Positions 27,901 through 36,376 are shown, numbered from the stretch's first letter. The stretch is DNA of 64,000 nt from CBDCVO01 sp965223085 (GCA_965223085.1 OZ244981.1:2914001-2978000), one strand, 5' to 3'. Numbers and translations are program-made. The notes: generated by a model not told the origin, from the sequence alone.

Positions 27901-28538
27901 ATACCCAACTTCGATACCGGGTCGTTGGTGCAGCGGTGTTGGCCGCCGTGGGGGTGATTTTTATTCCCATATTGTTAGACGATAAACGCCCGGATCCGAA
28001 CGCCAGCAGGAGTACCGTGCCCTTGGCGCCGCTCCCGGACGAACCTGGCTCCCCGGTGGCGAGAGTCGCCCCGGACCACATACGGGAAATCGACCAAGGC
28101 TTAACGGTCTCACCGGAGGCATTGCCCCTAGACGGTCCTGCCGAGCCACCGGTAGCAGCGCCCCAAGAACCCCAAGCAGAGCGCGTTGATGCGGCGGGTT
28201 CGCCACGCCAACCCGCGCCTGAACGCACCGCTCCGACCGCGCCCGCAGCCGCTAGCGTGGCGCGAGAGGTTGCTACCGCGGGGCCAGGAGATACCGCGCC
28301 AAGTCCAGCGTGGTCCGTGCAAGTGGGTAGTTTCACGCAGCGTGACAACGCCGATAGGCTCAGTGCGCGTTTGCGCGCCCACGGTTTGTCGAATTCCATT
28401 TCCATCCACGACGAGGCGGGGCAGCGCAGTTATCGCGTCCGTGTTGGCCCTGTGGCGAGCGAGTCGGCGGCCGCTACCTTACATGCTAGGATTCTACGAG
28501 AATTTGATATTCAAGGGATCATAATTTCGGATCAGTAA
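27897..28538 (+). CDS. SPOR domain protein (DedD-like)
   Basis: Single-span inner-membrane protein with a short cytoplasmic N terminus, one transmembrane helix (about residues 8-26), a Pro/Ala-rich periplasmic linker and a C-terminal SPOR domain (about 138-210) beginning WSVQVGSFTQRDNADRL. SPOR domains bind denuded glycan strands at the division septum, so a role in cell division is likely. Position between folC and cvpA and the overall build match DedD. The GTG start overlaps the folC stop codon. Confidence 0.88.
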   Translation: MNTQLRYRVVGAAVLAAVGVIFIPILLDDKRPDPNASRSTVPLAPLPDEPGSPVARVAPDHIREIDQGLTVSPEALPLDGPAEPPVAAPQEPQAERVDAAGSPRQPAPERTAPTAPAAASVAREVATAGPGDTAPSPAWSVQVGSFTQRDNADRLSARLRAHGLSNSISIHDEAGQRSYRVRVGPVASESAAATLHARILREFDIQGIIISDQ

Positions 28539-28540
28539 CG

Positions 28541-29038
28541 ATGCAGCTCGTCGATATTATTATTCTCGCCGTGATCGCTATATCCGTCATCATCAGTCTA
28601 TTTCGTGGCCTCGTGCGCGAACTCTTGTCGCTGGTCGCCTGGGGGCTCGCGTTTTGGGCGGCGATTCGCTTTTCGGGGCCGGCGGCGTCCTTCTTGCAGG
28701 CCTATATTTCGCCCCCCAGTTTTGCCCGCGTCGCCGGATTCTTAGCGGTACTGGTCTTGACCTTGGTGGGCTTGGGCATCGTTAATTTTTTAGTGGGCAA
28801 GTTGCTCGATAAAACCGGCTTATCGGCGACCGACCGTTTTCTCGGTGGGGTGTTTGGTTTCCTGCGCGGCTTAGCCGTCGTGGTCGTGTTTGTATTGGTC
28901 GCAGGCGCGACCGATATTCCGCGACAAGCTTGGTGGCAGCAATCGCTGCTCATAGAGCCGTGCATGCGGGTCGCAGAGCAGTTGGCGAATTATATGCCGC
29001 CCGAATTTGCCAAACATTTTCGCTTTGACCCGCAATGA
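28541..29038 (+). CDS. cvpA: CvpA family membrane protein
   Basis: Small inner-membrane protein with about four transmembrane helices (165 aa). The N terminus VDIIILAVIAISVIISLFRG and the RFLGGVFGFLRGLAVV segment are typical of CvpA, named for its requirement in colicin V export in E. coli and linked to envelope stress. It lies two bases after the SPOR gene and 22 bp before purF, its usual partner. Confidence 0.93.
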   Translation: MQLVDIIILAVIAISVIISLFRGLVRELLSLVAWGLAFWAAIRFSGPAASFLQAYISPPSFARVAGFLAVLVLTLVGLGIVNFLVGKLLDKTGLSATDRFLGGVFGFLRGLAVVVVFVLVAGATDIPRQAWWQQSLLIEPCMRVAEQLANYMPPEFAKHFRFDPQ

Positions 29039-29060
29039 CTAAGCAGGAGCGCTTTACCCC

Positions 29061-30581
29061 ATGTGTGGGCTAATCGGAATCGTCGCTAAATCAGCCGTTA
29101 ATCAAAGCCTCTACGATGGTCTGACCGTCTTGCAGCATCGCGGGCAAGATGCTGCGGGGATCGTTACCTACGAAAATGGACGGCTCTATTTGCGCAAGTC
29201 CAGCGGTTTGGTTCGCGACGTTTTCCACACCCGTCACATGATCAACTTAAAAGGTCGGATGGGGATCGGGCACGTTCGTTACCCGACTGCCGGGCTGTCG
29301 TCCACCGCCGAGGCGCAACCTTTTTATGTCAATTCACCCTACGGTATTTCCCTCGCACACAACGGCAATCTAACGAATTCTGAGCAGCTCCAACGCGAGT
29401 TGTTCAAAGATGGATTGCGGCATATCAACACCGAATCAGATTCCGAAGTTTTGCTCAATATATTTGCCCACGAACTGCAGAGCTTCGGCAAGTTTCGTAT
29501 CGATGCTGAAGATATTTTCAGCGCTGTTGCGCGAGTTCATCAGCGCTGTGAGGGTGGTTACGCCGCCGTCTCGATGATCACCGGCGTCGGCATTATCGGC
29601 TTTCGCGATCCGCATGGGATCCGCCCGATCGTATTTGGCCAGCGTGAAACACCGCTAGGTACCGAATACATTATTGCTTCCGAGAGCGTGGCGGTTGACG
29701 TGCTCGATTTCGAGTTGATTCGTGATATCGCGCCCGGAGAAGTAGTTTTTGTCAGCAAAGAAGGTGAATTGCATACCCGACAGTGTGCCGATAATGTGAA
29801 ATTAACCCCCTGCATATTTGAACATGTTTATCTCGCGCGCCCCGACTCGATTATCGACGGCGTCTCGGTACACCGTGCCCGCATGCGCATGGGTGAAAAA
29901 CTCGCGGCCAAAATCAAACGCGAGTGGAGTGATCATGATATCGACGTTGTGATCCCGATCCCGGATACCTCACGTACTTCTGCATTGGAGCTCGCGCACG
30001 CGCTAGGTGTGGATTACCGCGAAGGGTTTATCAAGAATCGCTACATTCCCCGTACGTTCATCATGCCGGGGCAGGCTTTGCGACAAAAATCGGTACGTCA
30101 AAAACTCAACGCCATCGAATTAGAATTTACCGGCAAGAACGTCTTGTTGGTAGACGATTCCATCGTGCGCGGCACAACGTCTACGCAAATCGTGCAACGT
30201 GCCCGCGAAGTGGGCGCGAAACGCGTCTACTTCGCCTCGGCGGCTCCTCCGGTTGTGCATCCAAATGTCTACGGCATCGATATGCCCCTGGGCAAAGAAT
30301 TAATCGCCCACGGTCGTACGGTCGAAGAAGTTTGCGAAATCTTGGGTGCCGATCGCCTGATCTATCAAGATCTCGACGATCTCATAGATTCTGCACGACG
30401 CGGCAACACCGCGATCGAAGCATTTGATTGTTCCTGCTTTGATGGCCACTACGTGTGCGGTAACGTGAGCGAGCGTTATCTGAGCCACGTCGGCACGATG
30501 CGTTCCGATGAAGCAAAAGCAAAACGCGCTGCGACGAATAATGCCCTGCAGGATCTACACGTCTCGAACGATGTCCCATAA
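29061..30581 (+). CDS. purF: Amidophosphoribosyltransferase
   Basis: First committed enzyme of purine synthesis: makes phosphoribosylamine from PRPP and glutamine. The N-terminal Ntn amidotransferase starts MCGLIGIVAK, so the catalytic Cys is exposed once Met is removed and there is no propeptide (E. coli type). The PRPP loop is VLLVDDSIVRGTTSTQI in the C-terminal domain. Length is 506 aa. It ends the accD-folC-cvpA-purF operon. A weak hairpin follows, and metZ has its own promoter. Confidence 0.98.
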   Translation: MCGLIGIVAKSAVNQSLYDGLTVLQHRGQDAAGIVTYENGRLYLRKSSGLVRDVFHTRHMINLKGRMGIGHVRYPTAGLSSTAEAQPFYVNSPYGISLAHNGNLTNSEQLQRELFKDGLRHINTESDSEVLLNIFAHELQSFGKFRIDAEDIFSAVARVHQRCEGGYAAVSMITGVGIIGFRDPHGIRPIVFGQRETPLGTEYIIASESVAVDVLDFELIRDIAPGEVVFVSKEGELHTRQCADNVKLTPCIFEHVYLARPDSIIDGVSVHRARMRMGEKLAAKIKREWSDHDIDVVIPIPDTSRTSALELAHALGVDYREGFIKNRYIPRTFIMPGQALRQKSVRQKLNAIELEFTGKNVLLVDDSIVRGTTSTQIVQRAREVGAKRVYFASAAPPVVHPNVYGIDMPLGKELIAHGRTVEEVCEILGADRLIYQDLDDLIDSARRGNTAIEAFDCSCFDGHYVCGNVSERYLSHVGTMRSDEAKAKRAATNNALQDLHVSNDVP

Positions 30582-30602
30582 TCACACGTGACCCTTCTTC
30601 TC

Positions 30603-30620
30603 GCACCGATTTATCGGTGC
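30603..30620 (+). terminator. Possible weak terminator after purF
   Basis: A 7-bp perfect stem (GCACCGA/TCGGTGC) with a TTTA loop, about 20 bp after the purF stop codon. The following CAACATTATTTT is only moderately T-rich, so termination may be inefficient. Confidence 0.35.
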
Positions 30621-30673
30621 CAACATTATTTTCGGTGAACTTGAATACCCTCGAGTATTCGCATTAGCGGGGC

Positions 30674-30702
30674 TTGACAGCTTCGCAGCGGCGCTCTATG
30701 TT
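30674..30702 (+). promoter_or_regulatory. Sigma-70 promoter of metZ
   Basis: A perfect TTGACA -35 box, 17 bp, and TATGTT as -10 box. This is the best sigma-70 match I saw in the window. The expected transcription start is near 30709, immediately before the SAM-II aptamer. Confidence 0.8.
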
Positions 30703-30716
30703 AATTCGCCTTGATG

Positions 30717-30773
30717 CTGCGCCGATTTGATATCAGCTTGCGGGCGCAATAGAAACGACGCTAAAGCGATATG
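30717..30773 (+). promoter_or_regulatory. SAM-II (metA-type) riboswitch aptamer upstream of metZ
   Basis: The three conserved blocks of SAM-II occur in order with right spacing: GATTTGA, GCTTGC and GCTAAA. P1 pairs GCGCC (30719-30723) with GGCGC (30743-30747). The pseudoknot is visible as ATATC (30730-30734) with GATAT (30768-30772), plus AGC (30735-30737) with GCT (30760-30762). This is the classical H-type topology that binds S-adenosylmethionine in the loop groove. SAM-II is known for control of methionine genes, mostly in Alphaproteobacteria. Placement before metZ, a methionine synthesis gene, fits. Confidence 0.85.
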
Positions 30774-30788
30774 CCCACCGATGGTCTT

Positions 30789-30852
30789 TCGCCTCGTTCC
30801 TGCCACCTGCGAATTTGGCTGATTACATCCGGCGTACTAGGCAATGAGGCGA
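30789..30852 (+). promoter_or_regulatory. Putative expression platform hiding the metZ ribosome site
   Basis: TCGCCTCGTT (30789-30798) can pair over ten positions (one G-U) with AATGAGGCGA (30843-30852), which contains the ATG at 30844 and the GAGG that would serve the GTG at 30859. The same upstream strand is also largely complementary to AACGACGCTA (30754-30763) inside the aptamer, so the two helices would exclude each other. Function is inferred from pairing only. Confidence 0.5.
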
Positions 30853-32055
30853 TCTATAGTGCGCGCGAAGACAAACGAATCCCCACAATTTGCGACCTTG
30901 GCGTGTCGTGCCGGCTACGCGCCGACGGCCGAGATGGAACATAGCGAGGCGATTTTCGCGACCTCGAGCTTTTGTTTTAACAGCGCTCAAGAGGCGGCGG
31001 AGCGTTTCGCGGCGGGCGCCGAATACAACGTCTATTCGCGCTATTCGAATCCCACGGTGCGCGCCTTCGAACAACGCTTGGCGGCCTTGGAAGGCGGTGA
31101 GGCGGCGATCGCGATGGCCTCCGGCATGGGCGCGATACTCGCAGCGTGCTTGGGTTTGCTGTCCAGTTCCGACCATATTGTTTGTTCGCATAGCGTGTTC
31201 GGCACGACGCTCGGGCTTTTTCAGCAGTTCCTGCCGCGCTTCGGGATCTCGACGACGTTTGTTGCGCAGACCGATGTCGACGCATGGGCCAGCGCGATAA
31301 CCCCCCGGACGCGGGTATTATTCCTCGAGACGCCGTCTAATCCGCTCACGGAATTGGCCGATTTATCCGCCCTTGCCGAGCTTGCGCATCAACACGGGTG
31401 TCTGCTCATCGTCGACAATTGCTTTTGCACCCCGGCGTTGCAACGTCCCTTAGCGTATGGTGCGGATGTCGTGATTCATTCCGCGACCAAATATCTTGAT
31501 GGTCAGGGGCGCTGCATCGGTGGCGCGATCGTTGCGAACGCGGCGCTAGTTGAAGAAAAATTCTTTCCGGTATTGCGGGTCGCCGGACCGAGCATGAGCC
31601 CATTCAATGCGTGGGTGTTTCACAAGGGCCTAGAAACGCTCGAGTTGCGGATGCGCGAGCATAGTCGTAATGCAGACGCGATTGCACAGTGGTTGACAGC
31701 TAACGACGCTGTGCCGCGGGTTTTCTATCCGGGTCTCACATCGCACCCGCAACACGAATTGGCGCAGCGTCAGCAAAGCGGTTTTGGCGGTGTGTTAGCG
31801 TTTGAGCTCGGTGGTGGGCGGGCCGCTGCTTGGGCCTTGATCGATGCCCTGGAACTGTTCTCGATTACGGGAAACTTAGGCGATACGCGCAGCATCGTTA
31901 CTCATCCGGCGACGACCACTCACGCGCGCCTTAGCGAGACCGAAAAAAATCGTATCGGTATTAGCGAAGGGCTCATTCGTCTCTCCGTGGGGCTCGAATC
32001 GAGCCGTGACTTGATCGCCGACTTAGAACAGGCCTTGTGCGCGACAGACGGCTAG
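30844..32055 (+). CDS. metZ: O-succinylhomoserine sulfhydrylase MetZ
   Basis: PLP enzyme of the Cys/Met metabolism family that makes homocysteine directly from O-succinylhomoserine and sulfide. The family blocks are YSRYSNPTVRAFEQRLAALE, MASGMGAI, VDNCFCTPALQRP and the PLP lysine in SATKYLDGQGRCIGG (about residue 215). The purF-metZ order is the usual one for MetZ. An in-frame TAG directly precedes the ATG at 30844, so the gene cannot start earlier. GTG at 30859 is a serious alternative because GAGG lies nine bases before it, while the ATG has no properly spaced ribosome site. The leader carries a SAM-II aptamer. The stop codon lies inside a copy of a dispersed repeat. Confidence 0.94.
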   Translation: MRRSIVRAKTNESPQFATLACRAGYAPTAEMEHSEAIFATSSFCFNSAQEAAERFAAGAEYNVYSRYSNPTVRAFEQRLAALEGGEAAIAMASGMGAILAACLGLLSSSDHIVCSHSVFGTTLGLFQQFLPRFGISTTFVAQTDVDAWASAITPRTRVLFLETPSNPLTELADLSALAELAHQHGCLLIVDNCFCTPALQRPLAYGADVVIHSATKYLDGQGRCIGGAIVANAALVEEKFFPVLRVAGPSMSPFNAWVFHKGLETLELRMREHSRNADAIAQWLTANDAVPRVFYPGLTSHPQHELAQRQQSGFGGVLAFELGGGRAAAWALIDALELFSITGNLGDTRSIVTHPATTTHARLSETEKNRIGISEGLIRLSVGLESSRDLIADLEQALCATDG

Positions 32056-32067
32056 CCCGGATATTGC
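32052..32067 (+). repeat. Dispersed repeat, copy 1 (partial)
   Basis: CTAGCCCGGATATTGC, overlapping the metZ stop codon. It is identical to the first 16 bases of the copy before the ClC gene and shares 13 bases with the copy after gyrA. The rest of the element is missing here. Confidence 0.6.
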
Positions 32068-32250
32068 GGCCGCGGACGCTAGCATTGCCTTAAACGCGGT
32101 CACCGTGTAGAGTCTCGCCTCGTAATTTTCCGGTCGTGTGTCGATGCGTTCCTTGTGGACACACGGTAGATCCAACTTTTCCCGCGACTGACCCGTGGCG
32201 GCACGATTGCCCGGCGTGCTGGGCGCGGATCGTCATATGGAGGGTTCCCA

Positions 32251-33414
32251 ATGCCCGGACGAAACTTTTTATTTGTTCCTGGACCGACCAATATCCCCGA
32301 GCGCATCCGGCGGGCCATGGACGTGCCCTTGGAAGACCACCGCGCGCCTGATTTTCCCGAGTTTTCTTTGCCCTTGCTGGCGGATTTGAAAAAGATTTTT
32401 CGAACAGAAAACGGCACCGTATTTCTGTTTCCAAGCTCGGGTACCGGTTGCTGGGAGGCGGCGATGACAAATACATTGTCGCCGGGGGATAAAGTCCTAC
32501 AGGCCCGCTTTGGGCAGTTCAGCGCCCTGTGGGCGCAGCTCTGCGAGGACCTCGGATTTCATGTTCATGCCCTAAATTGCGAATGGGGCGAAGGTGTGCC
32601 GCTGGCACAATATCGCGCCGTTCTCGAAGCAGATAAGCAACACGACATCAAGGCCGTATTGGTCACGCACAATGAAACGGCGACGGGCGTTACGAGTGAC
32701 GTCGCGGCGGTACGCGCGATCTTGGACGACCTGCAACATCCGGCTTTGTTGGCCGTCGACGGCGTTAGCTCGATCGGCTGCATCGATTTTCGCATGGACG
32801 AGTGGGGTATCGACCTCGCCGTGTCCGGATCGCAAAAAGGTTTGATGTTGCCGACCGGAATAGGGCTCATCGGGGTCAGCGAGAAGGCGCTCGCGGCGAC
32901 CAAGCACGCCACGTCGCGGCGTGCATTTTTTGATTTCGTCGCGATGCAGAACAGCAATCGTGAGGGGTGGTTTCCTTATACACCGCCGGCCACCTTACTG
33001 CGCGGCTTGCGCGAATCAGTCGATATGCTGCTCGAGGAAGGATTGGAAAACGTCTACGCGCGGCACCGTCGCTACGGCCATGCTGTTCGTGAAGCGGTCG
33101 CCGCTTGGGGTTTAGCACTGTGCGCAAAGGAAGCCTATTGGTATTCCGACACCGTCTCCGCAATCTGTGTACCGCCGGATTACAACGCTGACGAGGTCGT
33201 AAAGGCGGCCTATCATCGCTACAATTTCTCGCTCGGTGGCGGTTTGGGCGAGGTCGCCGGTAAGGTCTTTCGCATCGGTCATCTCGGTGATCTTAACGAG
33301 CTCATGGTATTGAGCGCCGTGGCGGGCACCGAACTGGTGCTGCGTGATTGCCATATCGAGGTAACGCCGGGCAGCGGCGTCGGTGCAGCGATCGAAGCGC
33401 TCGGTCAATCGTAG
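32251..33414 (+). CDS. sgaA: Serine-glyoxylate aminotransferase (class V)
   Basis: PLP enzyme converting serine and glyoxylate to hydroxypyruvate and glycine. The N terminus (GRNFLFVPGPTNIPERIRRA), HNETATGVTSDV, VDGVSSIGCIDFRMDEWGI and the PLP lysine in SGSQKGLMLPTGIG closely resemble the serine-glyoxylate aminotransferases of serine-cycle methylotrophs. Length is 387 aa. The start has GGAGGG seven bases upstream. No other serine-cycle gene (hpr, glyA, mtk) is in the window, so it may serve glyoxylate detoxification or serine-glycine exchange. The 195-bp gap before it starts in the dispersed repeat and otherwise shows only a 7-bp stem with a 15-nt loop. Confidence 0.88.
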   Translation: MPGRNFLFVPGPTNIPERIRRAMDVPLEDHRAPDFPEFSLPLLADLKKIFRTENGTVFLFPSSGTGCWEAAMTNTLSPGDKVLQARFGQFSALWAQLCEDLGFHVHALNCEWGEGVPLAQYRAVLEADKQHDIKAVLVTHNETATGVTSDVAAVRAILDDLQHPALLAVDGVSSIGCIDFRMDEWGIDLAVSGSQKGLMLPTGIGLIGVSEKALAATKHATSRRAFFDFVAMQNSNREGWFPYTPPATLLRGLRESVDMLLEEGLENVYARHRRYGHAVREAVAAWGLALCAKEAYWYSDTVSAICVPPDYNADEVVKAAYHRYNFSLGGGLGEVAGKVFRIGHLGDLNELMVLSAVAGTELVLRDCHIEVTPGSGVGAAIEALGQS

Positions 33415-33510
33415 TCAAGGGTAGTTAAGCGCTGCGTTGCGCTGGCGCCATGCGGTTCGACAATGGCACAATGCCTGTTGTGCCAGCCAGATCGTTCAAG
33501 GGAGATCAAC

Positions 33511-33993
33511 GTGACTATCAAAACCGGTGAGAAAATGCCCGCCGGCGAATTCGCCGTAATGACAGCTGACGGCCCCGGCCAATTGACGACGGACGCATTA
33601 TTTGCGGGTAAGAAAGTCGTTGTTTTTTCGGTTCCGGGCGCGTTTACGCCGACGTGCTCGGCCAAGCACTTGCCCGGCTTTGTCGAAAAAATTGCGGCGT
33701 TCAAAGAAAAAGGTGTCGATACGGTGGCGTGTTTGGCGGTGAACGACGTTTTTGTGATGGATGCTTGGGCTAAACAAAGCGGCGCCGACGGCGCCATCAC
33801 GATGCTGGCGGATGGGAATAGTACTTACACCAAGGCCTTAGGGCTCGAGCTCGATGCTTCCGGTTTCGGCATGGGAACGCGGGGTCAACGCTTTGCTTTG
33901 GTGGTCGAAGACGGCGTGGCGAGCCAGGTGTTTATCGAAGCGCCCATGGAATTCAAAGTCAGCTCCGCTGAGCATGTCTTGGCCAACCTCTAG
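33511..33993 (+). CDS. Peroxiredoxin (Prx5-type, AhpC/TSA fold)
   Basis: Thiol peroxidase that reduces hydroperoxides. The peroxidatic Cys is in PGAFTPTCSAKHLPGF (about residue 48), followed by the characteristic VNDVFVMDAWAK and LGLELDASGFGMGTRGQRFA. The GTG at 33511 has AAGGGAG six bases upstream and gives 160 aa, the usual Prx5 size. The frame is open further upstream but the added residues do not fit the family. Reductant (glutaredoxin or glutathione) cannot be told from sequence. It stands alone between sgaA and a decarboxylase gene. Confidence 0.93.
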   Translation: MTIKTGEKMPAGEFAVMTADGPGQLTTDALFAGKKVVVFSVPGAFTPTCSAKHLPGFVEKIAAFKEKGVDTVACLAVNDVFVMDAWAKQSGADGAITMLADGNSTYTKALGLELDASGFGMGTRGQRFALVVEDGVASQVFIEAPMEFKVSSAEHVLANL

Positions 33994-34037
33994 CTGCGCC
34001 GTGGCGGTGCGCGGGTAACATCGCGCGCATATTCGCT

Positions 34038-35501
34038 GTGGGTAGTAGACCGCCGCAGCATTGGAGCACTGATACCTTTCGTCGCAACGGCTATGCGATG
34101 ATCGATTGGTTAGCAGATTACTTCGATGCACGCGCCGAACATCCCGTCAGCGCCGCCGTGCAACCGGGCGAAATCCGCGCCCAGCTACCCGTCAAGCCAC
34201 CCCAGACGCCCGAATCTTTCGAGGCACTACTCGAGGATTTGGAAAACATTGTGATGCCCGGGCTCACACATTGGCAGTCGCCGAACTTTTTTGCGTATTT
34301 CCCGGCCAATAATTCTCCGCCGTCGGTGTTAGCCGAGCTCGTCTCGGCGGGACTCGGCGTGCAAGGCATGTTGTGGCAAACCAGTCCCGCGTGCACCGAA
34401 ATCGAAATGCATATGCTGGATTGGCTAGCCGATGCGCTCGTGTTACCGCCGCAGTTTCATTCTTCCGGCCGTGGTGGCGGGGTTATTCAGGACAGCGCGT
34501 CCAGCGGTTTATTGTGCGCGCTGATCGCGGCAAGAGACCTGCAAGTTGCTGCTGGCCACCAAATTTCTCAGCTACAGGCGTATGGATCACTCGAGACCCA
34601 CTCTTCTTTTGAGAAGGGCTCTCGCATCGCCGGCTTGGGCGTTGACGGTGTCATCAAGCTCGATGTCGATGACGCCTTAGCCATGCGACCGGCGGCACTT
34701 GAACAGGCTATTGAGTCCGCCCGAATCGCGGGCCGTCGACCATTTTTCGTGTGCGCGACCGTCGGTACGACGTCGAGTTTAGCGATCGATCCCGTGGTTG
34801 CGATCGGCACCATTTGCCAGCGTGAAGGACTGTGGTTGCATGTCGATGCCGCAATGGCCGGAAACGCGGCCATTTGCCCCGAATTTCGCAATTTACTCGA
34901 TGGCGTAGAATTTGCCGATAGCTTTACGTTTAATCCACACAAATGGTTGTTAACGAATTTTGATTGCAGCGCCTTGTACGTTGCGAATCGTCAGCACTTG
35001 ATTAGCGCATTGACGGTGACACCCGAATATTTACGTAACGACGCGTCGGCAACGGGCCAGGTAACGGATTACAGAGATTGGCAAATCCCACTTGGAAGAC
35101 GTTTCCGAGCACTGAAACTTTGGTTTGTGATGCGTAGCTATGGGATCTTGGGTTTGCAAAACCTGATCCGTTATCATGTCGAGTTGGCACGGCAGTTTGC
35201 GAGTTGGGTCGAAGCCCATCCGCATTTTGAGCTGACCGTACCGCGGGCGCTTAACCTTGTATGTTTTCACGATGCCCGAGGCGATGAGTTTACGCGGAGG
35301 CTTTTCGATGAAATCAATCGCAGCGGTAAGATCTATATTTCTCATACGATGATAAAGAGTCGTTTTGCTATACGTTTTTGCATTGGCCAAGCGTATAGCG
35401 AAGAAACACATGTGCGCGCGGCGTTTGAGTTGTTTGCAGCACACGCGCAGAACTTGGCTGAATCGTTAGTCGGACCGCATGAAAATGGCAGTTTGCTGTA
35501 G
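34038..35501 (+). CDS. Pyridoxal-dependent (aromatic-type) amino acid decarboxylase
   Basis: Group II PLP decarboxylase of the DDC/TDC family (487 aa). Recognisable are FRRNGYAMIDWLADYF at the N terminus, THWQSPNFFAYFPANNSPPS, the PLP His region THSSFEKGSRIAG, the HVDAAMAGNAAICPE strand and the PLP lysine in FNPHKWLLTNFDCSALYV. This pattern fits decarboxylases acting on tyrosine, DOPA, phenylalanine or tryptophan; the substrate cannot be chosen from sequence. The GTG start keeps the complete N-terminal helix. The SIMPL gene follows after nine bases and is probably co-transcribed. Confidence 0.88.
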   Translation: MGSRPPQHWSTDTFRRNGYAMIDWLADYFDARAEHPVSAAVQPGEIRAQLPVKPPQTPESFEALLEDLENIVMPGLTHWQSPNFFAYFPANNSPPSVLAELVSAGLGVQGMLWQTSPACTEIEMHMLDWLADALVLPPQFHSSGRGGGVIQDSASSGLLCALIAARDLQVAAGHQISQLQAYGSLETHSSFEKGSRIAGLGVDGVIKLDVDDALAMRPAALEQAIESARIAGRRPFFVCATVGTTSSLAIDPVVAIGTICQREGLWLHVDAAMAGNAAICPEFRNLLDGVEFADSFTFNPHKWLLTNFDCSALYVANRQHLISALTVTPEYLRNDASATGQVTDYRDWQIPLGRRFRALKLWFVMRSYGILGLQNLIRYHVELARQFASWVEAHPHFELTVPRALNLVCFHDARGDEFTRRLFDEINRSGKIYISHTMIKSRFAIRFCIGQAYSEETHVRAAFELFAAHAQNLAESLVGPHENGSLL

Positions 35502-35510
35502 GGGTGAAAG

Positions 35511-36206
35511 ATGCGTCGCAGTTTATTAATAATTATTCTTGGGGTATTCAGTATGGTCGCCAGCGGGCAGGACAACGACATAGTCTACGATCACGTCATG
35601 CTGCAAGTATCCGCCCAACAAGACGTGGAGAATGATCTATTGATCGCAAGCGTGTACGCAGAGCATCAAGCGTCGACGCAGCGAGAAGTCGCGGCGGATG
35701 TTAACGAAGCAATCCAGTGGGCGCTGGAAATGGCCAAAGCAACTGCCGATGTAAAAGTGCAAACTACTCAATACAATACTTATCCCATCTATGAAAAGCA
35801 CAATCGGATCGTAGGCTGGCGCGCACGTCAGGCTTTGCGTTTGGAAAGCCAAGATGCCGAGGCTTTGAGCGAACTCATTGGAAAGCTACAAGATAAACTA
35901 GCCGTGGAATCCATCAGCTACGACGTCTCGAACGATGCTCGCGAACGTGCCGAAGAAAGGCTCATTCGCGAGGCGCTCGCAAAGTTCCGAAATCGCGCTC
36001 TTCTGGTGGCGCAACAGTTGCAGCGCGAAGGCTATCGTATCGTGCACATGTCAGTTAACTCTCAAGGGCGTCGCCCGGCCCCCGTAACGTACCGGGGACG
36101 GGCGATGGCGGCGGAAGTGGCCATGGACGATCCCGCCGTCGAGGCTGGGACACAAGCGCTGACCGTATCCGTAGACGGCACCATCGAACTAGACCCGGTA
36201 CGCTGA
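35511..36206 (+). CDS. SIMPL (DUF541) domain secreted protein
   Basis: 231 aa with an N-terminal signal peptide (about residues 1-19, MRRSLLIIILGVFSMVASG) and then a SIMPL domain with the Val/Thr-rich opening YDHVMLQVSAQQDVENDLL and the closing EAGTQALTVSVDGTIEL. SIMPL proteins are periplasmic or outer-membrane-associated and their role is poorly defined; oligomeric assemblies are known for relatives such as BP26. GGGGTGAAAG before the ATG is a good ribosome site. Linkage to a decarboxylase gene is noted without a known reason. Confidence 0.85.
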   Translation: MRRSLLIIILGVFSMVASGQDNDIVYDHVMLQVSAQQDVENDLLIASVYAEHQASTQREVAADVNEAIQWALEMAKATADVKVQTTQYNTYPIYEKHNRIVGWRARQALRLESQDAEALSELIGKLQDKLAVESISYDVSNDARERAEERLIREALAKFRNRALLVAQQLQREGYRIVHMSVNSQGRRPAPVTYRGRAMAAEVAMDDPAVEAGTQALTVSVDGTIELDPVR

Positions 36207-36347
36207 TTGGCGAGTTGAGCGGTGCTCGTAAGAGCACACCGGAGCACTTAGTAACGTCCTTCGCGAGCGCGTTATCATTTGCACTTTTCTATGTGTCACC
36301 ATCGGACGACGAGAAACCCGCGACATCAACGGTGGTCCAGCACCATG

Positions 36348-36373
36348 AGCGCCTCGTGCAATATCCGGGCTAG
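36348..36373 (-). repeat. Dispersed repeat, copy 2 (26 bp)
   Basis: On the minus strand it begins CTAGCCCGGATATTGCAC. It matches the copy after gyrA at 24 of 26 positions and ends three bases before the ATG of the ClC gene. The 80-100 bp to its left (from about 36280) are non-coding and may belong to the same element. The look is that of a mobile element end, but no transposase is present. Confidence 0.6.
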
Positions 36374-36376
36374 GCG

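Noticed and set aside
32135..32164. GTGTGTC/GACACAC hairpin before sgaA as a riboswitch or terminator
   Set aside because: It has a 15-nt loop, no T tract and no conserved riboswitch blocks around it.
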